Source: an uncultured Collinsella sp. (GTDB lineage Bacteria > Actinomycetota > Coriobacteriia > Coriobacteriales > Coriobacteriaceae). From it: a stretch of DNA of 44,468 bases. This document shows, piece after piece, positions 7,403 to 14,581 of this stretch. The notes under the pieces were generated by a model. That model worked only from the letters and a program-made list of their open reading frames with translations. It searched no databases and was not told the origin of the DNA. The stretch covers positions 1 through 44,468 of the forward strand of contig CAUAAZ010000017.1 in NCBI GenBank assembly GCA_958427145.1, given 5' to 3'. The number at the start of each line of letters is the position of its first letter. The stretch's first letter is position 1. A program made the translations under genes and the position numbers.

Positions 7403-8833
7403 TCAGGTGGTTGTCGGGACATAGGGATAGTATTCAAAGCGCAGTGTCATAAGCCGCTGTGGGGATTCAATAGCCGCGGCGATGATATTGGCATCGCGGG
7501 CACGATCAAACCCTTCGAGTTCGATCTGATACGAGACGTCTTGCATAATGTCCAGACGTCGCCAGGCTAGGAGTGTGTCACCATCGAATTCCAAGGTCTT
7601 GCCTCCGTCTGGAGCAACGGCGTATAGACGCAGCTTGGCGGTGGTTGCAGGGTCGACAACCGTGACCTTTTTAATTTCGTTTCGAGTATTCTTGGCGCCC
7701 AACAAGGTGAGCAGTGTTGGGGCCACGACCTCGCCCGATGGCAAAAAGACGACTTCGATGGATTCAGGAAATGCGATGATAGCCGACTTGCGGACGGGCT
7801 GATTGGCGGCGGCAACTTCGATGTTCGCAGCGTCGATGACCTCCGTGTGGTCGAGCGCGGCAAGCACGCAGCAGTTACCTTCATCGATCTCTTGAGGATC
7901 AGCAAGCCCCAGGCTGTCCGCGAACTCGGGATCGTTTGGATCGGCAGCGGGCTCATTCGGCGCTTCGAAAGAAGCTGGGACGCTGTTTGTCGGCGACGGC
8001 GTGTCGCCCGCACCTGCTTCTTTGACCGCGCTCTCCTCTTGTATGGTTGTGTTGATGGGCTCGTCGTTTGAGGGGGGCGTCTTGGCGTCAAGCGCGGAGG
8101 GGAGAATTCCGATGGCTCCGGATCCGTTCCACTCCATTTCGAGAAGCGCCGGGTCGGCAAGAATGCGTTGCCTGCTTTGCGCGCGGGCATCGATTTCAAT
8201 AGGGCCTGCCTCTATCCCTCGTGTAAGGCTGAGTGATCCGGCTGGCTTCTCGAAATGAGCGTCTGTATCTTTGGCGCTGACGGCGTAGAACAGCAGGGAC
8301 GCTTCTCCCGCCGCGATGGCATCGGTACCGGCTTTGGTCAGCCGCAACGATGCCGTGAATGAGAGGGTGGGCTGCGTGTCGTCTGCATTCGCGGCGGCGC
8401 AGCCCAGACATATACCGCCTCCTTTCTCAAAAAACGTACCGTCGAAGGCGACCTTCGCTCCGTTCGCCGAGTCATCGACCGAAGCGATGTCGATGCGCAG
8501 CTCTAAATTGCATGGATCGCCATCTGCATCGAGCACAACCGAGCGCCACGTGCAGACGGCGCACCCCGCCTGGGAGCCGTTTGCCTTGTTCGAACGATTG
8601 ATATCCACGACTATCGAGCCGTCCGTATTACGACGAAGGCATCCCGAGGTTGAGATTGCGGCCTGTGCGATCGAAAAACGCTTGCACGCAATGGCGCTCG
8701 ACGGATTTGGTGCGGAGCTTAGGGCCGCTGGTAAGGAGTCTGCCATGACAGGAGTCGCCCAAGCGGCGACAGGCGTTCCGGTTGCGAGCGCGCCGCAGAG
8801 TGCGACGACGGGCAAAAGGTTCTTCGATGCCAT
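7403..8833 (-). CDS. secreted Cys-rich protein of unknown function
   Basis: A 476-residue protein with an N-terminal signal peptide (hydrophobic 6-25, Ala-rich, likely cleaved near WATPVMA). The mature part contains many cysteines, including CAVC, CLGC and NCC, which is unusual for a secreted actinobacterial protein and suggests disulfides or metal binding. A low-complexity Pro/Glu/Asn/Ala segment (about 245-315) separates an N-terminal and a C-terminal beta-rich region. No LPXTG motif or C-terminal anchor is seen. AAGGAGA precedes ATG 8833 by 5 nt. It is the last gene of the surface-protein operon, 18 bp after the LAQTG protein gene, so it may belong to the same surface complex. I do not recognise a family. 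Confidence 0.75.
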   Translation of the reverse strand: MASKNLLPVVALCGALATGTPVAAWATPVMADSLPAALSSAPNPSSAIACKRFSIAQAAISTSGCLRRNTDGSIVVDINRSNKANGSQAGCAVCTWRSVVLDADGDPCNLELRIDIASVDDSANGAKVAFDGTFFEKGGGICLGCAAANADDTQPTLSFTASLRLTKAGTDAIAAGEASLLFYAVSAKDTDAHFEKPAGSLSLTRGIEAGPIEIDARAQSRQRILADPALLEMEWNGSGAIGILPSALDAKTPPSNDEPINTTIQEESAVKEAGAGDTPSPTNSVPASFEAPNEPAADPNDPEFADSLGLADPQEIDEGNCCVLAALDHTEVIDAANIEVAAANQPVRKSAIIAFPESIEVVFLPSGEVVAPTLLTLLGAKNTRNEIKKVTVVDPATTAKLRLYAVAPDGGKTLEFDGDTLLAWRRLDIMQDVSYQIELEGFDRARDANIIAAAIESPQRLMTLRFEYYPYVPTTT

Positions 8834-8851
8834 GGGGTCTCCTTAGCTAAT

Positions 8852-9133
8852 TTAGTGCGGCCTGTCCGTGTTTTGTTTCTGGCTGTGTTTGATGTGCAGA
8901 CCGAGGCCGGCGGTTCCCGCGCCTGCTGCTGCGGCGCCTGCTGCCAAGAGCCATCGTTTGTCGCCTGTCTGCGCCAACGGTTCCTCGCGGTCGCTGCGGT
9001 CGAGCTCCGAGAGGTCGACCGTCACTTGCGTGGCGGCCTGCGCCTGTTCTTGCTGGGCAAAGGCCATGGCTGGCCCAAACGCTAGGATGCTGACGGCGGC
9101 GGCCAGGGCGACGGCCTTATGCCGTGTGCGCAC
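8852..9133 (-). CDS. tiny LPXTG-like cell-wall anchored protein
   Basis: A protein of about 93 residues with a signal peptide (hydrophobic ALAAAVSILAFGPAMAFA), a mature segment of only about 30 residues, then LAQTGD, a hydrophobic helix (LLAAGAAAAGAGTAGLGL) and a charged tail. This is a complete sortase sorting signal with almost no protein to display. The chosen start, GTG 9133, overlaps the end of the WxL-like gene by 17 nt; TTG 9163 is the alternative. Very small LPXTG proteins (CscD type) accompany WxL proteins in Firmicutes csc clusters, and that is the neighbourhood here. Anchoring a surface complex is the inferred role. Confidence 0.75.
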   Translation of the reverse strand: MRTRHKAVALAAAVSILAFGPAMAFAQQEQAQAATQVTVDLSELDRSDREEPLAQTGDKRWLLAAGAAAAGAGTAGLGLHIKHSQKQNTDRPH

Positions 9134-9716
9134 CGGGCTCGACCGTCCAGGTGATCGTTGCAACCTGATCGCCTTCGCCGGTTACGCGGAAGATGTCGCG
9201 CGTGACGCGGGCGACGTTTCCGCTTGTCTTGAGCTTAATTTTGTCCGTGCCGCCGGCAATGCCCTGGTAGCCCATGTCGAAGGCTGCGTTCTTGGAAAGA
9301 TCGAGGCCCGTTCCCTGCATTGCGGCGCTGGCGTTCTGGAGCGCGCCGTCGGGGCCGACCTTAAAGTCGATGGAGTTCTGCGCGGTTCCGGCCTTGGCGT
9401 CGGCGGCAATGGTCCAGGTGTTCATGGCGTCGATCTTCATGTTGGTGACATGGATGCCGTAGGCCGAATGATTGTCGATGGTGGTCGCGTCTTCTGAGGG
9501 GCCCTGAAGCGTGCCGTCGGCCTTGGCGACGAAGGGAATAACCGTCGGAACTTTGAACTCAACGTTGTCGATCTCGGTCCTGACCATTACCTTCGTGGTT
9601 CCAACGCGCCCGGCTGCCATAGCTGGCGTCGGGGCGGCGCCCATTGCGAGCGCGAGCGCGAGCCCTGCGCCCACGGCGAGCGCTCTGGCTCCGTTCATGT
9701 TCCTGGTGATGTCCAT
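9117..9716 (-). CDS. secreted WxL-like surface protein
   Basis: A 199-residue protein with a signal peptide (basic start, long Ala/Leu core, cleavage probably after PAMA near residue 34) and a beta-rich mature part. Two W-x-hydrophobic motifs are present: TWTIAAD in the middle and ATITWTVEPG near the C-terminus. That two-motif layout matches the WxL domain, which binds peptidoglycan non-covalently. The canonical residue is Leu where this protein has Ile/Val, so the call is by pattern, not identity. AGGAAC/GGAACG-type purine sequence lies just upstream of the ATG. It sits between the single-TM protein gene and the LAQTG gene, overlapping the latter. Confidence 0.65.
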   Translation of the reverse strand: MDITRNMNGARALAVGAGLALALAMGAAPTPAMAAGRVGTTKVMVRTEIDNVEFKVPTVIPFVAKADGTLQGPSEDATTIDNHSAYGIHVTNMKIDAMNTWTIAADAKAGTAQNSIDFKVGPDGALQNASAAMQGTGLDLSKNAAFDMGYQGIAGGTDKIKLKTSGNVARVTRDIFRVTGEGDQVATITWTVEPGAHTA

Positions 9717-9806
9717 GGTCGTTCCTTTCTATTCGCCGCGGGCCGTCCCCGCGATGATTGGACGAATGCTGGTGAATTGCGTGCGGTGCCGCGTCGGCCG
9801 GAAAAG

Positions 9807-10316
9807 CTAGTTCTCGGCTTGCTCAACCCGCACCTTGACACGTGTCGGATTGCCGTGGCTGTCGAGGGTCTTGGCATCGAGTGCCTGGATCTCGATGTAC
9901 GCCTCGCCTTCTTTGATGTCGCCGGCGGGGCACGTTTCGATTGTCTTGCCGGTCTCGACCACACCGGATTCGTACATGGTCTCGTCGTTTTGGATGACGC
10001 GGAATCGCTGGGGAAATTTATTGTCTTGGACGTTTTGCACGTTGACGCGCAGCTTGCCGTCCTCCTGCAGCTGAGCGACCGGTGCGACCGAAATCGTCAT
10101 CATGTTGTCGCGGGCGATGGCGTCGAGCTCATCTTGGATTTCCTGGCGCGTTTTGCCCTCGGCCGTCGTAACCGAAGCGCCCGCCTCGGGTACGGGCTGC
10201 GACTGCCAAGCGTATAGTCCTACGGCGACAAGGGCACAGACGATGGCCAAGCAGGCAACGATGAGCTTCTTGCGACGACCCAGGCCTGCAAAGTGGCGCG
10301 GCTTCTTCGCGCTCAT
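9807..10316 (-). CDS. single-pass membrane protein with extracellular domain
   Basis: A 169-residue protein with a basic N-terminus (KKPRHFAGLGRRKK), one hydrophobic segment at about 19-37 and an external beta-rich domain. It reads as a type II anchored surface protein; a signal peptide cleaved near AWQSQ is also possible. The start ATG 10316 overlaps the upstream stop as ATGA (10313-10316), so it is translationally coupled to the 98-residue gene. No family is recognised. Its place upstream of the WxL-like and LAQTG genes suggests it takes the position of a larger DUF916-type partner, but no DUF916 similarity can be claimed. Confidence 0.75.
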   Translation of the reverse strand: MSAKKPRHFAGLGRRKKLIVACLAIVCALVAVGLYAWQSQPVPEAGASVTTAEGKTRQEIQDELDAIARDNMMTISVAPVAQLQEDGKLRVNVQNVQDNKFPQRFRVIQNDETMYESGVVETGKTIETCPAGDIKEGEAYIEIQALDAKTLDSHGNPTRVKVRVEQAEN

Positions 10317-10609
10317 GCGGCATCCTTGGCGGTATAGACACGCGCAAAGGTGGACGGATCCGCTCCAAAGAGCATGTGAAGCATCAGGCGGCGCGAGTAG
10401 ACGAGCTCTTCGAAGTCGGGAGGGAGCTCGATGTCGTGGATATGCGCGATGCGGTGGGCGAGCGCCGAGAACGACTCGGGGTCGCAGATCACATCGGTGG
10501 TAACGTGGTAGACCGTCGTATCGGGGAATGCCTCTTCGTCGAAAGGCAGGAGATGGGGATCGTCGTCGACTTCGATGGCGATGCCGTACTGGGGCCAGTA
10601 ATATGCCAT
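10313..10609 (-). CDS. small protein resembling the core of DUF559-type nuclease folds
   Basis: A 98-residue soluble protein with no signal peptide. The opening YYWPQYGIAIEVDDDPH, followed by a hydrophobic strand and helix, resembles the central strand and catalytic E-V-D region of the restriction-endonuclease-like fold in DUF559/AbiEi-type proteins. The usual N-terminal half of that fold is missing, so activity is doubtful. The start is secure: GGGAGG lies 5 nt before ATG 10609. It is the first gene of a surface-protein operon, an odd place for a nuclease relative; a regulatory role or an independent gene sharing the promoter are alternatives. Confidence 0.6.
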   Translation of the reverse strand: MAYYWPQYGIAIEVDDDPHLLPFDEEAFPDTTVYHVTTDVICDPESFSALAHRIAHIHDIELPPDFEELVYSRRLMLHMLFGADPSTFARVYTAKDAA

Positions 10610-10682
10610 GGGAACCTCCCTGCTTCTGGGGCCAAAACTTCTGTCGATTTTGGCTGTCGATGCCGACGGTATCAGCCACTAC

Positions 10683-10716
10683 TTGACCAATTGCTGACCA
10701 AATGCTTGACGGATTG
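10683..10716. promoter_or_regulatory. three phased ~11-bp direct repeats (possible operator)
   Basis: TTGACCAATTG (10683-10693), CTGACCAAATG (10694-10704) and CTTGACGGATTG (10705-10716) follow each other at one helical turn in the gap between the divergent surface and lactate-type operons. An inverted ACCAAT/ATTGGT pair (10686-10691 and 10713-10718) overlaps them. This fits cooperative regulator binding; no regulator gene is adjacent. Confidence 0.35.
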
Positions 10717-10845
10717 GTGTCTCCGCAGGTAAAAGGCGGCAAAAAATACTCCAACTTTTTTCGAGCGACAATCGCGCGGTCGGCGACGGCGGGGCCATAT
10801 GTGTCAAAAGCATCGTCTGCCGAGGAAATCAAGCCGCTCGCCGAA

Positions 10846-10873
10846 TTGCACGAACGTAAAAATCGCCAATTAT
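10846..10873 (+). promoter_or_regulatory. candidate promoter of the lctD-etfBA operon
   Basis: TTGCAC (10846-10851) and AATTAT (10868-10873), 16 nt apart, lie 82 bp before the GTG start at 10956. The match is moderate (4 of 6 in the -10). The rest of the 10610-10955 gap holds the phased repeats at 10683 and a GCCAAAA/TTTTGGC inverted pair near 10630-10655. Confidence 0.35.
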
Positions 10874-10955
10874 GGAGACGGTCTCGAACACGTCGACGAA
10901 ACGATGCGGTAACATCTCCCTGCAAACACTGTAGTTAGCTAAAGGGGGAGTTCGC

Positions 10956-12557
10956 GTGTCTGCAACCATCAAACCCTTCACCGACGAGTTCGAAGAGTAT
11001 GGTCGCGATGAGTCTCGCGCATCGGGCGAGGCCTCGAGCATCTCGTTTCCGACAACGGAAGACGAGGTCCGTGCCATTTTGGAAAAGCTCCATGCCGAGC
11101 GTGTCCCGGTAACGGTTCAGGGCGCCCGAACCGGCCTTGCCGCCGGTGCCGTGCCCCACGGCGGGCATATCCTCAATACTTCCCGTATGAATCGCTACTT
11201 GGGCCTTCGCCGCGATGAACAAGGCCAATTTCTGCTGCGCGTGGAGCCGGGCGTTGTGCTCTCGGAGCTGCGCAAGCAGCTGAGCAAGAAGGTGCTGCCG
11301 ACCGCTGGTTGGGACCAGGCATCGCTTGAGGCCTACGAGGAGTTCCAAGAGGCTCCCGAGCAGTTTTTTCCCACCGATCCCACCGAGGCGTCTGCCTGTC
11401 TGGGCGGCATGGCGGCATGTAACGCCTCCGGTGCCCGCAGCTACGCCTACGGCCCCATGCGTCCACATATCACGGGACTCCACGTCGTGCTGGCTGATGG
11501 CGATTTGCTTGAGCTTCGGCGCGGCGAGGCTTTTGCCCAGGGCCGCCACCTGTCGCTCGTGACGGCAGAGGGCCGTACACTCGAGCTCGATCTTCCCGGC
11601 TATACCATGCCCAAGACAAAAAATGCTTCGGGCTATTTCGTTGCTGACGATATGGATGCCATCGATCTGTTTATCGGTGCGTGTGGCACAATCGGCGTCA
11701 TCACCGAACTCGAGATTGCCCTGCAGGTGGCACCCGCGGTCGTTTGGGGCGTGAGCTGCTTCTTCGACAGCGAAGACAAGGCCGTGTCCTTCACCGATTC
11801 TGTGCGTCCCGTCCTGTCCCATGCGGCTGCCATCGAGTACTTCGATGCTGGCGCCCTGGATATTCTACGTCGCCAGCGCGAGCAGTCGACGGCGTTTGCC
11901 TCGCTGCCGGCGCTCGACAAAGACGCCAAGGTCTGTGTCTACGTGGAGCTCGACTGCGACGACGAAGCCCAGGCGACTGAGGAGCTGTATCACTTGGGGT
12001 GGGTACTGGAGCTTGCGGGCGGCAGTGACGATGCGACATGGGTCGCGCGCACCGAGGTCGATCGCGAGTGTCAGCGATTCTTCCGCCATGCGGTGCCCGA
12101 GAGCGTCAACATGCTCATCGACGAGCGCCGCCGCATGGATCCCACCATCACCAAACTGGGTTCGGACATGTCGGTGCCCAACGCGCACTTGGCCGATGTT
12201 ATCGCCCTCTATCGCCGCACGCTGGCGGAAAGTGGGCTTGAATCTGCCGCCTGGGGGCATATCGGTAACAACCATCTGCATGTGAACATTCTGCCGCGCG
12301 ATGCACAGGATTATCGCCGCGGCGGAGAACTCTTTGCCCAGTGGGCTTCCGAGGTCACGGCCATGGGCGGTGCCGTCTCCGCAGAACACGGCGTCGGCAA
12401 GATCAAGGCGGGCTTCTTGGAGACGATGTACGGTCACGAGGCCATGGTCGAGTCGGCGCGGCTCAAGCTCCAGCTCGATCCTGCCGGGCAGCTGGGTCGC
12501 GGTAACCTGTTTTCGGAGAAGCTCTTGGATGAGCTCGTCCAGAAAGGGGGCGCGTGA
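10956..12557 (+). CDS. FAD-dependent lactate/glycolate-type dehydrogenase subunit (LctD/GlcD-like)
   Basis: A 533-residue flavoprotein with an N-terminal FAD-binding type 4 domain (about 40-240; TVQGARTGLAAGA is the phosphate-binding region) and a C-terminal FAD-oxidase domain carrying WGHIGNNHLHVN and GGAVSAEHGVGKIK. It oxidises a 2-hydroxy acid, most likely D-lactate, to the 2-oxo acid. The GTG start at 10956 follows AAAGGGGGAG. Two downstream genes encode EtfB and a ferredoxin-fused EtfA, the arrangement of the Acetobacterium woodii LctBCD complex, in which electron confurcation lets NAD+ accept electrons from lactate using reduced ferredoxin. Glycolate or 2-hydroxyglutarate as substrate is possible. 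Confidence 0.85.
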   Translation: MSATIKPFTDEFEEYGRDESRASGEASSISFPTTEDEVRAILEKLHAERVPVTVQGARTGLAAGAVPHGGHILNTSRMNRYLGLRRDEQGQFLLRVEPGVVLSELRKQLSKKVLPTAGWDQASLEAYEEFQEAPEQFFPTDPTEASACLGGMAACNASGARSYAYGPMRPHITGLHVVLADGDLLELRRGEAFAQGRHLSLVTAEGRTLELDLPGYTMPKTKNASGYFVADDMDAIDLFIGACGTIGVITELEIALQVAPAVVWGVSCFFDSEDKAVSFTDSVRPVLSHAAAIEYFDAGALDILRRQREQSTAFASLPALDKDAKVCVYVELDCDDEAQATEELYHLGWVLELAGGSDDATWVARTEVDRECQRFFRHAVPESVNMLIDERRRMDPTITKLGSDMSVPNAHLADVIALYRRTLAESGLESAAWGHIGNNHLHVNILPRDAQDYRRGGELFAQWASEVTAMGGAVSAEHGVGKIKAGFLETMYGHEAMVESARLKLQLDPAGQLGRGNLFSEKLLDELVQKGGA

Positions 12558-12559
12558 AG

Positions 12560-13375
12560 ATGAGCGATTTCCATATGGTGGTGTGCGTCAAGGCCGTGCC
12601 GGGCAGCACCGAGGTCAAGATGGACCCCAAGACCAATACCATCGTGCGCGATGGCAAGCAGGCGGTCATTAATCCCTTTGATGCGAGCGCTTTGGAATGC
12701 GCGCTGGCGCTGAAGGACGACTTTATCGGCTTTGGCATGGACGTGCGCGTGACGGTGGTGTCGATGGGCATCCCCGCGACCGAATCGCTGCTGCGCGACT
12801 GCATCGCTCGAGGCGCCGACGACGCGCTGCTGCTGACCGACCGAGCCTTTGCGGGCGCCGATACCCTGGCAACCACCTATGCCCTCAAGTGCGGCATCGA
12901 AGCGCTCGACGAGGACTTCGACCTGCTCATCTGCGGCAAGATAGCGGTGGATGGCGATACGGCCCAGATTGGCCCCGAGCTTGCCGGCGCCTTTGAGATT
13001 CCCTGCGTGACCGATGTGAGCTGCGTGCAGAGCGCAGGTTTTACGACGTGCGGTGCGCTTTCGCTCGTTCACGGTTGCGATGCCGGCGAGGAGACGGTCT
13101 ATCTTGAGATGCCGTGCGCGATGACGACTGCCAAGGAGATTGGCCAGTTGCGTATGCCGAGTATTGTCGGTATTCGCGCGGCGGAGGAGGCGGACGTGCG
13201 CGTGGTCAGTGCCGCCGACGTGAACGCCGACCCCGCGCGTTGCGGTCTTGCCGGGTCGCCGACACAGGTCGTGCGCTCGTTTGTGCCCGACCGTGACCAA
13301 ACGTGCGAGGCCGTTGAGGGGACGGCGTCCGAGCAGGCGGCAAAGCTTGCCAAGATTATCGAGGGGATGGCATAG
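12560..13375 (+). CDS. etfB: electron transfer flavoprotein beta subunit
   Basis: A 271-residue EtfB. The N-terminus (HMVVCVKAVPGSTEVKMD) and NPFDASALECAL are classic for the family, and the central segment binds the nucleotide/FAD at the subunit interface. ATG 12560 is chosen because AGAAAGGGGG lies 9 nt upstream; a GTG at 12554 overlapping the dehydrogenase stop is the alternative. It forms a heterodimer with the following EtfA and passes electrons from the dehydrogenase. It corresponds to LctB in the A. woodii lactate complex. Whether its FAD bifurcates cannot be settled by eye. Confidence 0.9.
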   Translation: MSDFHMVVCVKAVPGSTEVKMDPKTNTIVRDGKQAVINPFDASALECALALKDDFIGFGMDVRVTVVSMGIPATESLLRDCIARGADDALLLTDRAFAGADTLATTYALKCGIEALDEDFDLLICGKIAVDGDTAQIGPELAGAFEIPCVTDVSCVQSAGFTTCGALSLVHGCDAGEETVYLEMPCAMTTAKEIGQLRMPSIVGIRAAEEADVRVVSAADVNADPARCGLAGSPTQVVRSFVPDRDQTCEAVEGTASEQAAKLAKIIEGMA

Positions 13376-14581
13376 ATGAGCGGACTGATTATCGATAGCG
13401 AAGCCTGTATCGGCTGCGGTCGCTGCGTTCGCGCCTGTGCCTCGGGCGGCATCGTAGTGGAAGGCGAGCGACCCAGCCGATGCGCCCGCGTAACCGACGG
13501 CTGCATCCTATGCGGTGGGTGCGTCGACGCCTGCCCTGTCAACGCTATCTCGATCGAGCGTGACGAGGCCGCTGGTGCGGTGGACCTTGATGCATATCGA
13601 GACATTTGGGTATTCGCGCAGACCGACGAGCACGATACGGTGACTCCCGTTGCCTATGAGCTTATGGGCAAGGGCCGCGAGCTTGCCGATGCTCGCGACT
13701 GCCGTCTGGTGGCACTGATCGGTATGGGTCCCGAGGGTTCTCTCGGCGACCTGGAGCATCTGGTTTGCGCGGGCGCCGACGAAGTCCTGGCCTGTCGCGA
13801 CGAGCGCCTGCGCCAAAACGATGCGGAGGTCTACGCCCGCTTGATCTGCGATTTGGTAGCCGAACGCAAACCCGAGGCCATCCTATACGGTGCGACCGCT
13901 TTTGGCCGCGAACTGGCACCCGGCGTTGCCGTGCGCTTGCAGACGGGCCTTACGGCTGACTGCACCGTACTTTCGATGGATACGGAGACGGGACTGCTGC
14001 AACAGACGCGTCCGGCGTTTGGCGGCAACCTGATGGCCACCATCGTCTGCCCCAATCATCGTCCCCAGATGGCAACGGTGCGCCCCGGTATCTTTAAGGC
14101 TCCCGACTTCGACTACGGCCGCTCCGGCACGATCACCCAGATATCGCTTGCGGATGATGCTAAGGCTCGTGTCGAGATCTCGATTCCCGCCGAGGAGTGG
14201 AGGCAGCAGGCCTCGATCGCCGATGCCGAGCGCTTGGTCGTGGTGGGCCGCGGCATTGGCTCCAAGAAGAATCTGCCCCTGATGCGAAGGCTCGCCGAGG
14301 CTCTGGGAGCCGAGCTTGGTTGCACGCGACCTGTCGTGGAGGCCGGCTGGTTGGAGTATCGCCATCAGATTGGCCAGACCGGCGTATCGGTTTCGCCCAA
14401 GCTTCTCGTGAGTATCGGTGTTTCGGGCGCCATCCAGCATCTTGCCGGCATCGGTGGGGCAGAGTGCATTATCGCCATCAACGAGGACCCGGATGCCCCC
14501 ATCTTTGGTGCTGCCCAGTACAAGGTTGTCGGTGATGCCGTCGAGGTCGTCGAAGAGCTGCTGGCCCAGCTTGAGCGCTAG
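13376..14581 (+). CDS. etfA: EtfA with N-terminal 2x[4Fe-4S] ferredoxin domain
   Basis: A 401-residue fusion. Residues 1-60 carry two 4Fe-4S motifs, CIGCGRCVRAC (11-21) and CILCGGCVDACP (43-54), followed by the usual EtfA body. The C-terminal FAD site includes GRGIGSKKNL and the SVSPKLLVSIGVSGAIQH region. Ferredoxin-fused EtfA is the LctC form, expected where low-potential electrons from ferredoxin are used. The ATG directly follows the etfB TAG. The TAG stop shares CTAG (14578-14581) with the stop codon of the convergent HD-hydrolase gene, leaving no room for an intergenic terminator. Confidence 0.92.
   Translation: MSGLIIDSEACIGCGRCVRACASGGIVVEGERPSRCARVTDGCILCGGCVDACPVNAISIERDEAAGAVDLDAYRDIWVFAQTDEHDTVTPVAYELMGKGRELADARDCRLVALIGMGPEGSLGDLEHLVCAGADEVLACRDERLRQNDAEVYARLICDLVAERKPEAILYGATAFGRELAPGVAVRLQTGLTADCTVLSMDTETGLLQQTRPAFGGNLMATIVCPNHRPQMATVRPGIFKAPDFDYGRSGTITQISLADDAKARVEISIPAEEWRQQASIADAERLVVVGRGIGSKKNLPLMRRLAEALGAELGCTRPVVEAGWLEYRHQIGQTGVSVSPKLLVSIGVSGAIQHLAGIGGAECIIAINEDPDAPIFGAAQYKVVGDAVEVVEELLAQLER

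Noticed and set aside
10702..10938. 78-codon plus-strand frame as a real gene
   Set aside because: No ribosome site, charged non-globular composition, and it covers the promoter region of the divergent operons.
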